This document shows, piece after piece, positions 15,011-15,794 of a stretch of DNA of 15,794 nt. The stretch is from the NCBI GenBank assembly GCA_964017145.1, contig CAXHKQ010000158.1:1-15794 (forward strand), in the 5' to 3' direction. The position numbers and the translations under genes are program-made. Under the pieces are notes generated by a model that was given only the letters and a program-made list of their open reading frames with translations, had not been told where the DNA came from and made no database searches. The stretch's first letter is position 1, and each line of letters begins with the position of its first letter. The stretch comes from Agrocybe praecox (lineage: Eukaryota > Basidiomycota > Agaricomycetes > Agaricales > Agrocybaceae).

Positions 15011-15451
15011 GTCAGTTTCAAACTTACAATTAAAAAATGTGTTTGTCGATTGCAAGTGTTTTCAATAAAGGATTGAGCAACCATATGGGTCGATTTATAA
15101 TTTTTTGAATTCGTCTATTACTCAAAATTATAACCAATGTGCGAAAGTTTATTGTCTAAAATTATACTTGGATCAGGACCTTGTAATTGGTTTGAAAACA
15201 GATAGAAAAGTATAAAAACTGAAAAAAACATCGTGAACTCAAAGTTTCGTTGCCAAACTGATATTTCGATTGGAAACAGTAAAAATATTGTGTGAATTGT
15301 AAAACAGAATAGGCTGATGTATAACACATCTGTGTTTGTTGAGTTAATAAAGTAAATTTCCTTGACATTACCCAGTATATAATTATGTAGAAATGAAACC
15401 TCTTTTGACGGAAAGTAGTATACAATTTAAAAAAAAAACCTTAGTACTCAC

Positions 15452-15794
15452 ATCCATCCATCCATCACCGCATCGCGCTTCGTCTCGCTGACGGCAATCG
15501 ATCGCGCCGACATATCCAGCTCCTGAAACGCCACCGCATAGATATCCGGCGGCTCTTCACTAACGGACAGCCACTCGTGCAGATCAATGTCCGCAGGCGA
15601 CGACTTGACGTTCACATTCCATGTGGCCGCATAGATGCGCACGTCCTGGTAGCGGATGTACTCGTTCTGCCGCAGCAGCAGCTCCTCGCGCCACTTCGAG
15701 TCGCGGTTCATCAGCGGAGCGGTGCCGTCGGCGATGTGCCGATCGATTTGCTGCAGATCGGCGTGCTCGTAGCGCTCCGTCCACGCGAAGCTGG
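15452..15794 (-). CDS. OCRL/INPP5B-type inositol polyphosphate 5-phosphatase, exon with N-terminal part of catalytic domain (partial)
   Basis: This exon encodes the start of a Mg-dependent inositol polyphosphate 5-phosphatase domain, a family that removes the 5-phosphate from PI(4,5)P2 and related lipids or inositol phosphates. Reading leftward, the frame is open from the window edge, so the methionine at 15711 is internal and not the start. A charged linker ending in RQNEY leads into RIYAATWNVNV, EPPDIYAVAFQELDMS and ETKRDAVMDGW. The Asn of TWNVN and the Glu of FQELD are the expected metal-binding residues. The usual TWNVNG has Val in place of Gly here. The exon ends in phase 2 at a strong donor, GTGAGT (15451-15446). 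Joined to the next exon it gives the sensible junction DGW-INKVMAGLHP. The layout best fits OCRL/INPP5B; another 5-phosphatase subfamily is possible because no ASH or RhoGAP part is in view. Confidence 0.85.

Larger units (their letters stand above)
13866..15451 (-). other. 1.6-kb intron of the 5-phosphatase gene
   Basis: This intron of 1586 bp is bounded by donor GTGAGT at 15451-15446 and acceptor CACAG at 13870-13866. It is AT-rich with no convincing reading frame. Its middle holds a degenerate tandem array and a perfect hairpin, described separately. The stretches 13880-14480 and 15020-15440 show nothing recognisable beyond low-complexity A/T runs. Confidence 0.8.

Overview
The window is eukaryotic and almost certainly from an insect, possibly a dipteran (order is a low-confidence guess). 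It shows GC-rich exons with GT-AG splice sites set in AT-rich introns, a BEL/Pao-type LTR retrotransposon and several small inverted-repeat elements. Nothing in it looks bacterial or viral apart from the retroelement.

The host gene lies on the minus strand and spans the whole window. Three exons encode most of an inositol polyphosphate 5-phosphatase catalytic domain of the OCRL/INPP5B type: 15452-15794 (TWNVN and FQELD motifs), 13524-13865 (GNKGAV and NSHLAAH motifs) and 1-387 (GDLNYR, APAWCDRI and SDHKPV motifs). The gene runs off both edges. The introns are 1586 bp (13866-15451) and 13136 bp (388-13523), and all phases join correctly. The last exon is homologous along its whole length but carries three apparent single-base frameshifts, which look more like sequence or assembly errors than old decay.

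The large intron is a landing site for mobile DNA. Its centre is a nearly complete, young BEL/Pao element (3932-10395, opposite orientation to the host gene). It has 431/429-bp LTRs that differ by one substitution and one CA unit, a 5-bp target duplication (tagcg), and a gag-pol reading frame with DUF1759, zinc knuckles, protease, reverse transcriptase and RNase H. A frame change near 8715-8730 separates this from the integrase part. The LTR contains TATA and AATAAA signals and what looks like a complete 70-nt mini-intron.

To the left (388-3931) are a diverged inverted-repeat pair, an 81-bp-spaced direct repeat and an unexplained GC-rich island (about 2080-2660). To the right (10401-13523) are a 160-nt fold-back structure, a 170-bp MITE with perfect 29-bp terminal inverted repeats, and a 454-bp TTAA-flanked piggyBac-like element carrying a 51-nt near-perfect palindrome. 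The small intron holds a degenerate tandem array of about 140-165 bp period, one unit of which contains a perfect 15-bp hairpin.

No RNA gene, CRISPR array or clearly new system was found. The items most worth a second look are the LTR mini-intron, the clustered frameshifts, the apparent lack of a canonical primer binding site and the GC-rich island.
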